52,731 bases of DNA. Source: Opitutaceae bacterium (GTDB lineage: Bacteria; Verrucomicrobiota; Verrucomicrobiia; Opitutales; Opitutaceae). Of the stretch, positions 23,758 to 32,964 are shown piece by piece (the first letter of the stretch is position 1; the number at the start of each line of letters is the position of its first letter). Below the pieces are notes generated by a model. The model did not search any database and was not told the DNA's origin. It saw nothing but the letters and a program-made list of their open reading frames with translations. The position numbers were made by a program, and so were the translations under genes. The stretch is from contig SYGN01000069.1 in assembly GCA_005799525.1 (NCBI GenBank), positions 1 through 52,731 on the forward strand, written 5' to 3'.

Positions 23758-24627
23758 ATGCTCCACCTCGCCAATCGCGAACTCGCCCTCGCCATCCTCG
23801 ATCCCACCGATCCCGCCGACCTCGCGCGCCAAGGCTGGCGCTACTGCCACGGTGGCTACGTCTGGCAAGTCACCGATGCTAAGCTCGGTCCGCTCGTCAG
23901 CGGTCCGTCGTATCCCGCCGAGCCCGGAGTCTACGACGGGCAAGGCCTGCCCGAATCTTTCCGTCACACGCGCCGCGACAACTTCTCCCGCCTCACGTGG
24001 CGCGGCGACACCGGTGTCGCCATCGGAGCCGGCACGATCACCGCGAGTCCGGACCCGAAAGCGTCCGCGCACGACTCCGTTCGCCTCGGCGAACGCTGCC
24101 AGTGGGCCGTCACCCCCGCCGCCGATCACGTCATCTTTCAAACGCGTCAAACCGCCGCCGGAGTTTCCTACGAACTCACGCGTAAAATCGAACTCGCCGG
24201 CCGCACGGTCACCTCGTTCACGCAACTCACCAACGTCGGTGACACCCCGCTCGCGCTCCAATGGTTCCCGCACCCGTTCTGGGCACTCACCGAGCAGCGT
24301 GCGAAAATGCAACTCCCTGCCGGCACCACCGTGCCGGAAAACGGCGTCTTCATGATCACCCCTGATGGTGCGCTCACGTTCAAACGCCCCTTCGGCCCGA
24401 AACCAGACAACCAGTTCGCGCTCCTCACGCTCCCGCCGAAGACGCCGCTCACGCTCTCGCTCAACCACCCCGCGCTCTCCCGCGTCACCTTCGCGACGAG
24501 CTTCGTCCCCAGCGAATGCCCCGTCTGGGCCAACGCCCACACCGTCTCCGTCGAGCCCTACCTCGCGCTCAACCTCTCCCCCGGCGAAACTCGCCACTGG
24601 CACGTGCGCCACGAGTTTAAAAAGTAA
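23758..24627 (+). CDS. Galactose-mutarotase-like (aldose 1-epimerase superfamily) protein
   Basis: A 289-aa, almost all-beta protein from ATG 23758; the longer frame to 23683 is repeat sequence. The pattern of paired strands with QWFPHPFWALTE near the middle and SVEPYLALNLSPGE at the end fits the carbohydrate-binding fold of mutarotase-like proteins, in which a His and a Glu act on the anomeric carbon. H in WFPHPFW and E in SVEPYL are candidates. Related proteins without mutarotase activity are common, so the reaction is not certain. It closes the + strand metabolic run and probably handles the sugar made or used by the Gfo/Idh/MocA enzyme. Confidence 0.6.
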   Translation: MLHLANRELALAILDPTDPADLARQGWRYCHGGYVWQVTDAKLGPLVSGPSYPAEPGVYDGQGLPESFRHTRRDNFSRLTWRGDTGVAIGAGTITASPDPKASAHDSVRLGERCQWAVTPAADHVIFQTRQTAAGVSYELTRKIELAGRTVTSFTQLTNVGDTPLALQWFPHPFWALTEQRAKMQLPAGTTVPENGVFMITPDGALTFKRPFGPKPDNQFALLTLPPKTPLTLSLNHPALSRVTFATSFVPSECPVWANAHTVSVEPYLALNLSPGETRHWHVRHEFKK

Positions 24628-24729
24628 GGCGTTGAGCGTTTCTCCGTCAGTTCAGCCCCCAGAGAGCTTGAATTGGCGGGATTCGTCCGTTTGGATAAAA
24701 GCTCTTCCATTACCTCAACTCCGTAAGCC

Positions 24730-27700
24730 ATGCCTCGAACTCGCTCTGTTGTCCTGTGGCAAGCCCTCGTGTTTGCCGCGATCTTCCCCTCCGCGCTCTC
24801 CGCCGCCACCTACACCCATAATTTCAACTCGCTCGCTACCGACACCCCGAATGGCGCGATCAACACCGCGCTCGTGCTCAGCGGGGGCTTGCTCAACGGC
24901 GTGGCCACCAATGCTACCCTGATTTCCAATCGGAGGGACACCAACGGGACCGGCACGATCAATGTGGGCATCGTAAAGACCGGCGTCGGCACCGTCGGCG
25001 CCATCGCTCTGCGGCTGGCCGACAAGGCGACGGGCAACGCCACGGCCGCGCTGGTGCTTCCCGTGCTCGATGCCACTGCCGCGGTGACGGAATTCACAGT
25101 CACGTTCAAGTTACTCCTCGATCGAACCGCCGCAGCGGTCCCTGCGGATGGATTTAATATCAGCTTCGGTCCGACGCTGAGTGGTCTGGGCAGCGCGAGC
25201 GGACACAGTGCAGCCTATGGGTTGGTCGTGAACTTCGACACCTATGAGAACGCCACCACCGATCCCCGCAGCATCGAGATTTTCGCCGACGCAAACAGCG
25301 CGGGCAATTTCCTCGCCACTGATCTCCCCGGCAGAAACTTCACCTACGACCAGACTTTCCGCACCGTGACGCTGCACTGGCACGCGGCCACCGGACTGGA
25401 CCTCACCTACGATGGTCTTGCGATTTTCACCGCGTTGCCGACACCGGGCTTCATCCCAACCGTGGGCTGCAACTTCGCTTTCAACGCCGCCACCGGCGGT
25501 TTGTTTCAGGATGTATTCATCGACGATCTGGCGATCACCACCGTCGCCACTCCCATGGCTCCGGTCCTCACGGGAGGCGTCGTCATCGAGGAAATCATGG
25601 TGACGAATGCCAACGGTTTGGAGGACGAGGATCTCGCCCTACCGGGCTGGATCGATCTCTACAACGGCACAACTTCTGCGGTCAACGTGACCGGCTGGCA
25701 CCTCGACTACAACAGCGCAGCCGTTACTGCTCCCGGCCAGACTCCGCCTCCCACCCGCTACACGCTGCCCAGTCTGACGATTCCCGCGTTGGGCCATCAG
25801 ATCGTCTTCGCCTCAGGCAAGAATCGCTTCACCAACGTTCGACCGCACACAAACTTCACGCTCCAGAGCGCGGGTGGCCGGTTGACGCTCGTGAATTCCG
25901 ACGGTCGCTCGGCCGAGCACTCGCTGCTCTTCGGCCCACAGCTGCAAGACGTTTCCTTCGGCGGACTGGGTTCCGCGCAAACGCCCGGATATTTCGAAAT
26001 CCCCACGCCGGGCTCGACCAACAGCGGTCGCCAAGCCGCCGGTCGTCGCTTGACCGCGCCGGTCTTCTTCAAACCGGGCGTCATCCCGATGGCTGATCAA
26101 CCGAGTGCGGTCGTCACCGCCGCCCTCACACTGGGCCTGCAGTTGCCAGCTGGATCTCCTGCAAGTTCCGAAATTCGCTACACGCTGAACACCGCCGAGC
26201 CGACCGAGACTTCCACGCTTTACACTGGCCCGCTCAACATCACGGCCAGCACCTGCGTAAAGGCCCGCGTCTTCGCACCGGGCTTCGTCCCGTCGAAAAC
26301 CGGCAACCGCTCGTTCATCTGGCTTTCCAGCGCCGCCAACACGAGCGCCACCACGCTCGTTAACGTCGCGACGAACTACAACGGCTCAGGCCAGCCCTTC
26401 AGCAGCAACCTGCCCGTCCTCGTGCTCGACAGCTACCTCCGCAACGTCGACGCCCTCACGAATCCCGCGGGGCTGCGGCCGTATCGGTTTTCCCAGGTCG
26501 CCGTGTATAACGTGAAGCCCGACACCAATCGCGCCAGCTTTGCCAACGCCCCCGACCAAGTGCTGCGCGGCGGCACCCACGTCCGCGGCCAAAGTTCCTC
26601 CGGCCAGGCCGAGCGCCCCTACGCGCTAGAGATCTGGAAGGAGGACGAGGACAACGATCGCAACGTGCCGATCCTCGGCATGCCAAGTGAAAGCGATTGG
26701 ATCTTGATGTCCCTCACCTTGGATAAATCGCTCATGAGGAACTATCTCATGCAGCAGGCCATGCTCGATGCCAATGGCCCCGGCGCCGGCGTGCGCTGCC
26801 GTTTCGTCGAAGTGTTTTTCAACCAGGGCAACACTACGCTCGACTACGCCGACTACCGCGGCGTTTACCTGCTGATGGAGAAGCCGGCCCGTGATCGGGA
26901 GCGCGTCAACATCGCCAAGATAAATGGCAGCATGAGCGACCCCACGCTGATCAGCGGCGGGTATATTTTCAAAAACGACAAGACGCCCTACGACTACAAG
27001 ATCAACGCTGCCTCCAATGCCACCATCCCCGGCTCGAGCCGCGACTACGACATCACCGACCCCGAACCCGTCACCGTCACTCAGGCCAACACCCTCGTCG
27101 GCTGGCTCAATCGCATGACCACCGCCCTCGCCGCGCCAGACTTCAACCAACCCGCCAGCGCGAACTACTATGGAAAATGGCTCCATGAGCGCAGCTTCAT
27201 CGACAAGACTCTCTGGTATGAACTGTGCAAAGAGGTCGATGCCTACACGTTCAGCTACTACTTCTCCAAGGACCGCAACGGCCCGATGACCGCTTTCCCG
27301 TTCTGGGACGTCGATCGCAGCCTGGGCAACAGCAACTACGGTTATTCCAACTCCTCCTTCGGCATGAAGTGGTGGGTCGCGGGATCAAACTACACGTATT
27401 ACTCTCGGCTGGACGACGACCCTGAGTTCAACGACCGCTACTGGAATCGCTGGACCGCCCTGCGGCGCTCGCACTTCGCCAAAGACACCTTGTTCGATCG
27501 CATCGAGGCCGTTTACACCCTTCTCACCGACGGAAACCGTGCCGACATCGTCAATGCCGCGAACGCGACCACGATGGCGATTCAGGCACCGGTTGCGCGC
27601 CACTACCGAAAATATCCGATTCTCGGCACTAACTCGTTTGGCGGCGGCCAGACCGGCCAGGCTAATCGCACCACGTGGCGGCACGAGGTCGACGCCCTGA

Positions 27701-30270
27701 AAACGTGGCTCGGCGAACGCTTGGAGTGGATCGACGGCGCACCGCAAGCTACGAACACCACCACGCTCGTGCCCCGTCTCAAACCCACGGAGCTCATCGA
27801 CGCCTCCACCAACCGGCCACAATACGGCGGCAATGTGCCGGTGGATTTCAAATTCCGCCTCAACAACCCGAACCCCGCAGGCGGCACCACCTACTACACG
27901 ATCGATGGTACCGATCCGCGGCAAGTCGGCGGCGCGCTCGATGCCACCGCCCTCACGACCGCCACGGGTAGCGTGGCGGCCTCCACGATCCTCGCCGGCG
28001 GACAATCATGGAAATGGCTGCTGCCCACTGCCGCGCCCGCCGCCGATGCCGGCGGCCTCGCGTGGACCGCCCCAGATTACGCCGACACCGCGTGGAGCGC
28101 CGCCGCAGCCCCGCTCGGCTACGGCGAGACGACGGGCCTCGCCACGAACATCTCTCCGGTCGCACCGAACTACACTGCCGCCGATGCCGAGCCCGGCCCG
28201 GCCTACTTCCGCACGACGTTCACTGCGACCGGCACCACCGGCCTGACCACGGCGTTCTTCGAGATCATGGCCGACGATGGCGCGGTGATTTATCTCAACG
28301 GCGTCGAGGCCGCGCGCGTCAACTTTCCCCTCGCCCCCACCCCAGCCACCTACGGCCAGGAAGCCCTCGGCCCCATCGATCCGGGTAACAACTACGTGGG
28401 CACCGAAACGATGTTCGTCGCCGTGCCCTTTGACCGCTCGCTTCTAAAAGAAGGCACGAACACGTTGGCCGTCGAAGTCCACCAAGCGATCTATTCCTTC
28501 CCACCGAATGCGGCCAACGCCTATCCGCGGAACGACTACTCGGATCTGCGTTTCGATCTCCGCATCGTAGGTCAGGCTGTGTCAGCACCCGGCCCCGTGA
28601 TCGCGGCCGGAGCTCCTGGCGTCCACACCGTGCGCACTCGGATCAGGATCGGGGCAACGTGGTCGCCGCTCACCGAAGCGATTTTCGTTTTGGGCGGCAC
28701 GCCTGCGACCGCGGCCAATCTCGTCGTCAGCGAGCTGCACTACCATCCCGCCGACCCGACACCCGCCGAGGTAGCCGCCGGATTCACCAGCGGCAACGAT
28801 TCCGAATTTATCGAGTTGATGAATATTTCCCGCATCCAATCGATCGACCTCTCCGGCGTGAAGCTCGAAGACGCCGTCTTGTTCAATTTTAACACCGTCG
28901 CCCCGGCATTGCGCATCTTGCCGCCGGGCGGACGGATTGTGGTCGTGTTGAACCCGGCCGGATTCGCCTCCCGCTTGGAGCCAGGAGCCCAGCCTATCGT
29001 CGCCGGCGCTTATTCGGGCAACTTCTCCAATAGCAGCGAACAGGTGGTCCTCCGCGCCGCCAATGGCACGCTGATCAAACAATTCACTTATCGCGATTCC
29101 GCTCCGTGGCCGACTGAGGCGGACGGCGACGGACCCAGCTTGGTGCTCAACAGTCCGCTCACTAACCCCGATCACGCGCTCGCGAGTAGCTGGCACGCAA
29201 GTCCTCCAATGGCGCTGGCAAAGGCGACTCTTGCGCCCACCGCCCCGACCGTCGCGGCACAGTCCATAGCGAAGACCGTTCTTTTTGGAGACAGCACGAG
29301 TCTCGCCGTGTCAGTAAACAACACCGAATTTACCTGGTATCAGTGGTTGAAAGACGGAGTCCCAGTGGAAGGCGCCACGAAATCCGTGTTGTCCTTCGGC
29401 AGCGCGTCACCGGCCAATTCGGGCAACTACTCGGTGGTTATTTCCAACGCGGGCGGCTCCGTCGTGAGTGCACCCGCGAGAATCGATGCCGTCACCGGCA
29501 GCACACTCGCCAATCTCTCCGTGCGCGCGTCTCTCGGCGTCGACCAAACCCTCACTCTCGGCGCCGTGTTGGGTGGTGGCTCCAAGAACATCCTCATTCG
29601 TGTCGCCGGCCCCGCCCTGGCGGCGTTTGGGCTCAGCGGCATGGCTGACCCCAAACTCGAACTCTTCACCGGTAGCAGCACGACTGCGGTCGCGATCAAC
29701 AATGATTGGCCCAGCTCCCTCGCCGGTGCCTTCGCGTCGGCCGGCGCGTTTGGTTTTACGCTTGGTTCCAAGGACGCCGCCTTGAGCCAAGCCCTCACAG
29801 GTGCTTTCACGGTGCGGGCCTCGGGCACCGGAGCTGGAGCGATTCTCGTCGAGACCTACGACACCGCCGGCGGCCTGTCACCTCGGCTGGTCAACTTCTC
29901 GGCCCGTAATCGAGTAGGCACGGGTGACGATATTCTCATCGCGGGATTTTCCATCGCCGGTGCCGGCAGCAAGCAGGTGCTCATTCGTGCCGTCGGCCCG
30001 ACACTCACAACGTTCGGCGTCCCCAATCCTCTCACCGATCCGACCCTCCGGGTGATCGACAGCAAAGGCGTGACCGTTGCATCCAACGACAATTGGGCTG
30101 CCCCCCTCGCCCCCACCTTTCTACAGGTCGGCGCCTTCGCCCTAACGCCAGCGAGCCGGGACGCCGCGCTCGTCGTGACGCTACCCGCCGGCGGCACCTA
30201 CACCATCCAAGTGTCCGGCGTGAGCAACACAACGGGCGAAGCGTTGGTCGAAATCTACGAAGTGTTCTAA
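24730..30270 (+). CDS. Giant secreted LTD/CotH protein with tandem C-terminal modules
   Basis: An 1846-aa exported protein with a signal peptide (cleavage near ALSA at residue 24). Domains in order: a lectin-like beta domain (25-275); a lamin-tail domain (285-430, GGVVIEEIMVTN); a chitobiase-like C-terminal domain (455-535); a CotH kinase-like domain (about 555-960, with DKSLMRNYL and PFWDVDRSLGN); a beta jelly-roll (about 1100-1285, ADDGAVIYLNG); and a second lamin-tail domain (1325-1485, ANLVVSELHYHP). An Ig-like domain (1500-1590) and two modules starting at 1593 and 1719 complete it; the last ends VEIYEVF. CotH-fold proteins can phosphorylate proteins, but I cannot confirm the catalytic residues. 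The last two modules match those of the metalloprotease at 11378-13246. A cell-surface or extracellular structural role is likely. Confidence 0.85.
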   Translation: MPRTRSVVLWQALVFAAIFPSALSAATYTHNFNSLATDTPNGAINTALVLSGGLLNGVATNATLISNRRDTNGTGTINVGIVKTGVGTVGAIALRLADKATGNATAALVLPVLDATAAVTEFTVTFKLLLDRTAAAVPADGFNISFGPTLSGLGSASGHSAAYGLVVNFDTYENATTDPRSIEIFADANSAGNFLATDLPGRNFTYDQTFRTVTLHWHAATGLDLTYDGLAIFTALPTPGFIPTVGCNFAFNAATGGLFQDVFIDDLAITTVATPMAPVLTGGVVIEEIMVTNANGLEDEDLALPGWIDLYNGTTSAVNVTGWHLDYNSAAVTAPGQTPPPTRYTLPSLTIPALGHQIVFASGKNRFTNVRPHTNFTLQSAGGRLTLVNSDGRSAEHSLLFGPQLQDVSFGGLGSAQTPGYFEIPTPGSTNSGRQAAGRRLTAPVFFKPGVIPMADQPSAVVTAALTLGLQLPAGSPASSEIRYTLNTAEPTETSTLYTGPLNITASTCVKARVFAPGFVPSKTGNRSFIWLSSAANTSATTLVNVATNYNGSGQPFSSNLPVLVLDSYLRNVDALTNPAGLRPYRFSQVAVYNVKPDTNRASFANAPDQVLRGGTHVRGQSSSGQAERPYALEIWKEDEDNDRNVPILGMPSESDWILMSLTLDKSLMRNYLMQQAMLDANGPGAGVRCRFVEVFFNQGNTTLDYADYRGVYLLMEKPARDRERVNIAKINGSMSDPTLISGGYIFKNDKTPYDYKINAASNATIPGSSRDYDITDPEPVTVTQANTLVGWLNRMTTALAAPDFNQPASANYYGKWLHERSFIDKTLWYELCKEVDAYTFSYYFSKDRNGPMTAFPFWDVDRSLGNSNYGYSNSSFGMKWWVAGSNYTYYSRLDDDPEFNDRYWNRWTALRRSHFAKDTLFDRIEAVYTLLTDGNRADIVNAANATTMAIQAPVARHYRKYPILGTNSFGGGQTGQANRTTWRHEVDALKTWLGERLEWIDGAPQATNTTTLVPRLKPTELIDASTNRPQYGGNVPVDFKFRLNNPNPAGGTTYYTIDGTDPRQVGGALDATALTTATGSVAASTILAGGQSWKWLLPTAAPAADAGGLAWTAPDYADTAWSAAAAPLGYGETTGLATNISPVAPNYTAADAEPGPAYFRTTFTATGTTGLTTAFFEIMADDGAVIYLNGVEAARVNFPLAPTPATYGQEALGPIDPGNNYVGTETMFVAVPFDRSLLKEGTNTLAVEVHQAIYSFPPNAANAYPRNDYSDLRFDLRIVGQAVSAPGPVIAAGAPGVHTVRTRIRIGATWSPLTEAIFVLGGTPATAANLVVSELHYHPADPTPAEVAAGFTSGNDSEFIELMNISRIQSIDLSGVKLEDAVLFNFNTVAPALRILPPGGRIVVVLNPAGFASRLEPGAQPIVAGAYSGNFSNSSEQVVLRAANGTLIKQFTYRDSAPWPTEADGDGPSLVLNSPLTNPDHALASSWHASPPMALAKATLAPTAPTVAAQSIAKTVLFGDSTSLAVSVNNTEFTWYQWLKDGVPVEGATKSVLSFGSASPANSGNYSVVISNAGGSVVSAPARIDAVTGSTLANLSVRASLGVDQTLTLGAVLGGGSKNILIRVAGPALAAFGLSGMADPKLELFTGSSTTAVAINNDWPSSLAGAFASAGAFGFTLGSKDAALSQALTGAFTVRASGTGAGAILVETYDTAGGLSPRLVNFSARNRVGTGDDILIAGFSIAGAGSKQVLIRAVGPTLTTFGVPNPLTDPTLRVIDSKGVTVASNDNWAAPLAPTFLQVGAFALTPASRDAALVVTLPAGGTYTIQVSGVSNTTGEALVEIYEVF

Positions 30271-30433
30271 AGGAATGCGTCCGCGAGATCGCCGGGCTTG
30301 GCCTCTCGTGGAAACGCCACGGAGCAAAAGGCAGACCGAACTTCCGTCGTAGCGGAATGCGTCGGCGTTTTGTTCGACGTCCGACCGTGCAGAGTCATCA
30401 GCCGGTCTGTGCTGAGATCGACGGAACCCGGAG

Positions 30434-31062
30434 GTGAACGATGAGTCTCCTTCGGACCAGTTATCAACCCGCCTCCGCTTAAAGCTACGTCGCCCCACGT
30501 GTCCCCTCGTTTTTTTCCTCGTGCCATGGTTGGGCTACGCGTCGGAGCACCACGCTCCGACAGAAAATAGCGCGGTTGCGACGAAACGCCGGATTGGCGG
30601 TGCCATCTCCGCTCATATTTCCGAGGCCATTCTCGCCCAACTGCCCGCGTTCAAGCCACCACCACCGCCCACGGCCAAAGCCGCAGCACCAGAGCCGGTC
30701 GATGTCCCGGTGATTTTGGAGCGGGTGATCGTGACGGAGAAGCAGGTCCCGAGAATGGGCGAATTCAGATGCTGACGAAAATGGGGCAGGCGGCCTACCT
30801 CCAGAAACAATTTCCCGGTGCGGTCGTGCCGGGACCGGACCCACTGACCGAGACAACACCCAACTACGCGGCGCAGATGCTGCGGGACAAACAACGCCAG
30901 GAGAAACTCCGCAGCTTGGGAGAAAACGTCGCTGCATTTCGCGCGACCGGAGATAAAGCCGGGAGTGATCGCCTCGAGGAAGAAATGCAGCGCGCCCTTA
31001 TCCGCCGCTACGACTGGCGGGACGAACGCCTGGACCGATCGTATGACAAAGACCGACGATAG
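30434..31062 (+). pseudogene. Small secreted protein gene, apparently frameshifted
   Basis: Two overlapping frames share one theme. The first (30434-30775, GTG start after GGAG) has a hydrophobic segment (TCPLVFFLVPWLGYAS), a proline-rich linker and VILERVIVTEKQVP, ending at TGA. The second (ATG 30769-31062) carries on with LTKMGQAAYLQKQFPG and a charged helical tail. As I recall similar small proteins, a VTEKxVP stretch runs directly into an LTxxG stretch, so one gene with a single-base indel near 30765 is the simplest reading. Two overlapping intact genes, or a programmed shift, are alternatives. The product would be a small exported protein of unknown function. Confidence 0.45.
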
Positions 31063-31275
31063 TCATGACCACGCGTTCAAACGAACCGATGTTGCAGCGG
31101 TTGCTGCACTAGCAATTGATGGCGGCAAATCGATGTACCTCCACCAACAGTCCAAACATCACGCAGATTAGTCACGTGCCCTCCGTTAGCTGATTCCGAT
31201 GAAACATTCTCGGCACCGGATTGCCTGAATCAGAATCTCCACCCTCCGTCCTCCCTGCAAGATCTCGTCCGATCT

Positions 31276-32433
31276 ATGTACCAGTTCCAGTTCGTTTTGA
31301 ACGCCACCGGTCGGGGTAGGTTCCGACTCTTCGTCCTGCTTTTCTCAGGGATTCTCGTCCCGTCTCTCGCCGCGGACTCCCTTTCCCCCGAACTCACCGA
31401 TGCTATTGGCGCGGCGCGGGGCATCATTGCGAAGGACGCCACCAAGGTGCCTGGCCTTGCGGTCGCCGTCGCCTTCAACGGCAAAGTCGTCTGGTCGGAA
31501 GGATTTGGCTATGCTGATCTGGAAACTAAGCGGCCAGCAACACCGGCCACGACGCGTTTCCGCATCGCCAGTATTTCAAAATCGCTCACGGCGGTTGGAC
31601 TCATGCGACTGGTGGATCAGAACCAGTTGGACCTCGACGCGCCGGTGCAGAAATATGTGCGCGATTATCCGGAGAAACCGGAGGGCGTCGTTACCCCGCG
31701 TTTGCTGGCCGGACACCTCGCGGGTATCCGCCACTATCGGTTGCTCGAAGCGTTCCGCAACGAGCCGTTCGCCAATGTGCAGGCGGGGTTGGCCATCTTT
31801 AAGGATGATCCGCTGGTCGCGGCCCCGGGTGAGAAATTTCATTATTCAACTTACGGCTATTCGGTCATCAGCGCCGTCATGGAGTCAGCCGCGCACCGGG
31901 ACTTCCTCGATTTCATGCAGGCTGAAGTATTCGCTCCTCTTGGTATGAACCACACGGGACCGGACCGGGCCGCGGCGGTCGACCCGCTGAGAACGCAATT
32001 CTATAAGAGCAGTTTACTCGGTGGTTTCAGCCCCGCCGGGCCGATTGATTCCAGTTACAAGTGGGCCGGTGGCGGATTTCTCTCCACTGCGGAAGACTTG
32101 GCTATTTTCGGCTCGGCGCTGTTGCAGCCCGGATTCCTGAAAGCTGACTCACTAACGCAAATGTTCACCCCCCACCGAACAAAAGGCGGCAAACCCAGCT
32201 CTTATGGCATCGGGTGGGGAATCGTGCGCAACTGGAGAGGCCGGACGTACTACCTCCATACCGGCGACCAGCAGGGCGCCAGCACAATCCTGATAATCCT
32301 GCCGAAGCCGAAAATCGTGATAGCCGTCCTGAGCAATGTGTCCAAGGCCTCCCTACTCAGCCGGGATGATCCTGTGTTCCTTGTTAAGTGCTTTGATGGC
32401 GTAACGGTGCCGTCGCCGGATTTGAAGCAGTGA
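31276..32433 (+). CDS. Class C beta-lactamase-like serine hydrolase, exported
   Basis: A 385-aa protein with an N-terminal export signal (LFVLLFSGILVPSLAA). The penicillin-binding fold motifs are present: S99-IS-K102 (SxxK, in RIASISKSLT), a YST triad where YxN is usual, and HTGDQQGAS as the KTG-box equivalent. Such LACTB/EstB-like enzymes hydrolyse peptides, esters or lactams in the periplasm; true beta-lactamase activity is not implied. The last 22 or so residues (after LLSRDDP) do not look like the family: they are read from the antisense strand of a decayed hicA remnant, so the natural 3' end was probably lost or replaced. It stands alone, with decayed genes on both sides. Confidence 0.8.
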   Translation: MYQFQFVLNATGRGRFRLFVLLFSGILVPSLAADSLSPELTDAIGAARGIIAKDATKVPGLAVAVAFNGKVVWSEGFGYADLETKRPATPATTRFRIASISKSLTAVGLMRLVDQNQLDLDAPVQKYVRDYPEKPEGVVTPRLLAGHLAGIRHYRLLEAFRNEPFANVQAGLAIFKDDPLVAAPGEKFHYSTYGYSVISAVMESAAHRDFLDFMQAEVFAPLGMNHTGPDRAAAVDPLRTQFYKSSLLGGFSPAGPIDSSYKWAGGGFLSTAEDLAIFGSALLQPGFLKADSLTQMFTPHRTKGGKPSSYGIGWGIVRNWRGRTYYLHTGDQQGASTILIILPKPKIVIAVLSNVSKASLLSRDDPVFLVKCFDGVTVPSPDLKQ

Positions 32434-32532
32434 TCGATTAGCCGAGCCATCCCGCCACACGAACACGACGTCCGTTGCGCGAAGAAATTTGGCGAAATCA
32501 CTGTCGTGGAGGTTGCGAGGAATTCTTAACAC
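32366..32532 (-). pseudogene. hicA: Decayed hicA-type toxin gene
   Basis: From a GTG at 32532 the - strand reads VLRIPRNLHDSDFAKFLR, matching the start of HicA mRNA interferases (xKIPRDLSGxDLxKxLR). After a shift of frame, DGTVTPSKHLTRNTGS resembles the family's GxHxxTxPxHxxLxxGT segment. The glycine-serine-histidine core reads WRDGSANRS and has lost the histidine. The 3' part overlaps the end of the serine hydrolase gene on the other strand. The GTG overlaps the stop of the hicB-like remnant, the usual coupling in such pairs. Confidence 0.55.
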
Positions 32533-32740
32533 GCGGGCACTTCGTCTCCCATAAAGTGGAGCTGGCTCCTTCCCGGGAGCAGGCCGGGCCCGGGGCGCTA
32601 CACGCACCACACCGCCTCGCACACGTGGCCGCGCGCGGTCACCAGATGTCGCCCTGGACCAAAACACAGCGCGCAAACGCCGCCTCGGTTTCGCTACGCT
32701 CTGCCGCGTCCTCGCGCGCCTCGAAGGTGATTTCAGTCAC
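32526..32740 (-). pseudogene. hicB: Decayed hicB-type antitoxin gene
   Basis: In - strand order it reads VTEITFEARED ... VLVQGDIW, then after a one-base frame shift ARGHVCEAVWCV, an in-frame TAG, and finally QLHFMGDEVPAC with its stop at 32526-32528. HicB-family antitoxins of about 70 aa run MTEIxFxVxED ... ITQGDTW ... RxxVREAVxCxF ... IRLHFVRDEVLxx, so all blocks are present in order. One frame shift and one nonsense codon make it a pseudogene. The remaining part of this gap (32741-32964) has no recognised feature. Confidence 0.6.
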
Positions 32741-32964
32741 CGTCGGCAGCGGACCGATCAGCGGGCGAGTTTCAGCTACAGCGATCGGCGGGGATGCCAC
32801 CTAGCGTGAGTCATTGCTGCCGGCTCTGGCAACCTACACGCATTGGATCGAGGGACGGGGCGCTCAAGAGTTCTATCAATGACCAGAACACAAGCCAGGG
32901 GGACAAATACGAACCGACGCGTTCGAGCCGTCTCGCAGACAAAACGATGCTGTCCGCCTCCACT

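Noticed and set aside
24673-24701. A possible sigma70-type promoter before the giant secreted protein gene (TTGGCG, 17 bases, TAAAAG).
   Set aside because: Both boxes are poor matches and promoters of this phylum are little known to me, so I did not list it as a feature.
32639-32800. A 53-codon - strand ORF from GTG 32800.
   Set aside because: Its second half is the start of the decayed hicB-like gene; the first 20 codons show no support, so it is described as part of the pseudogene instead.
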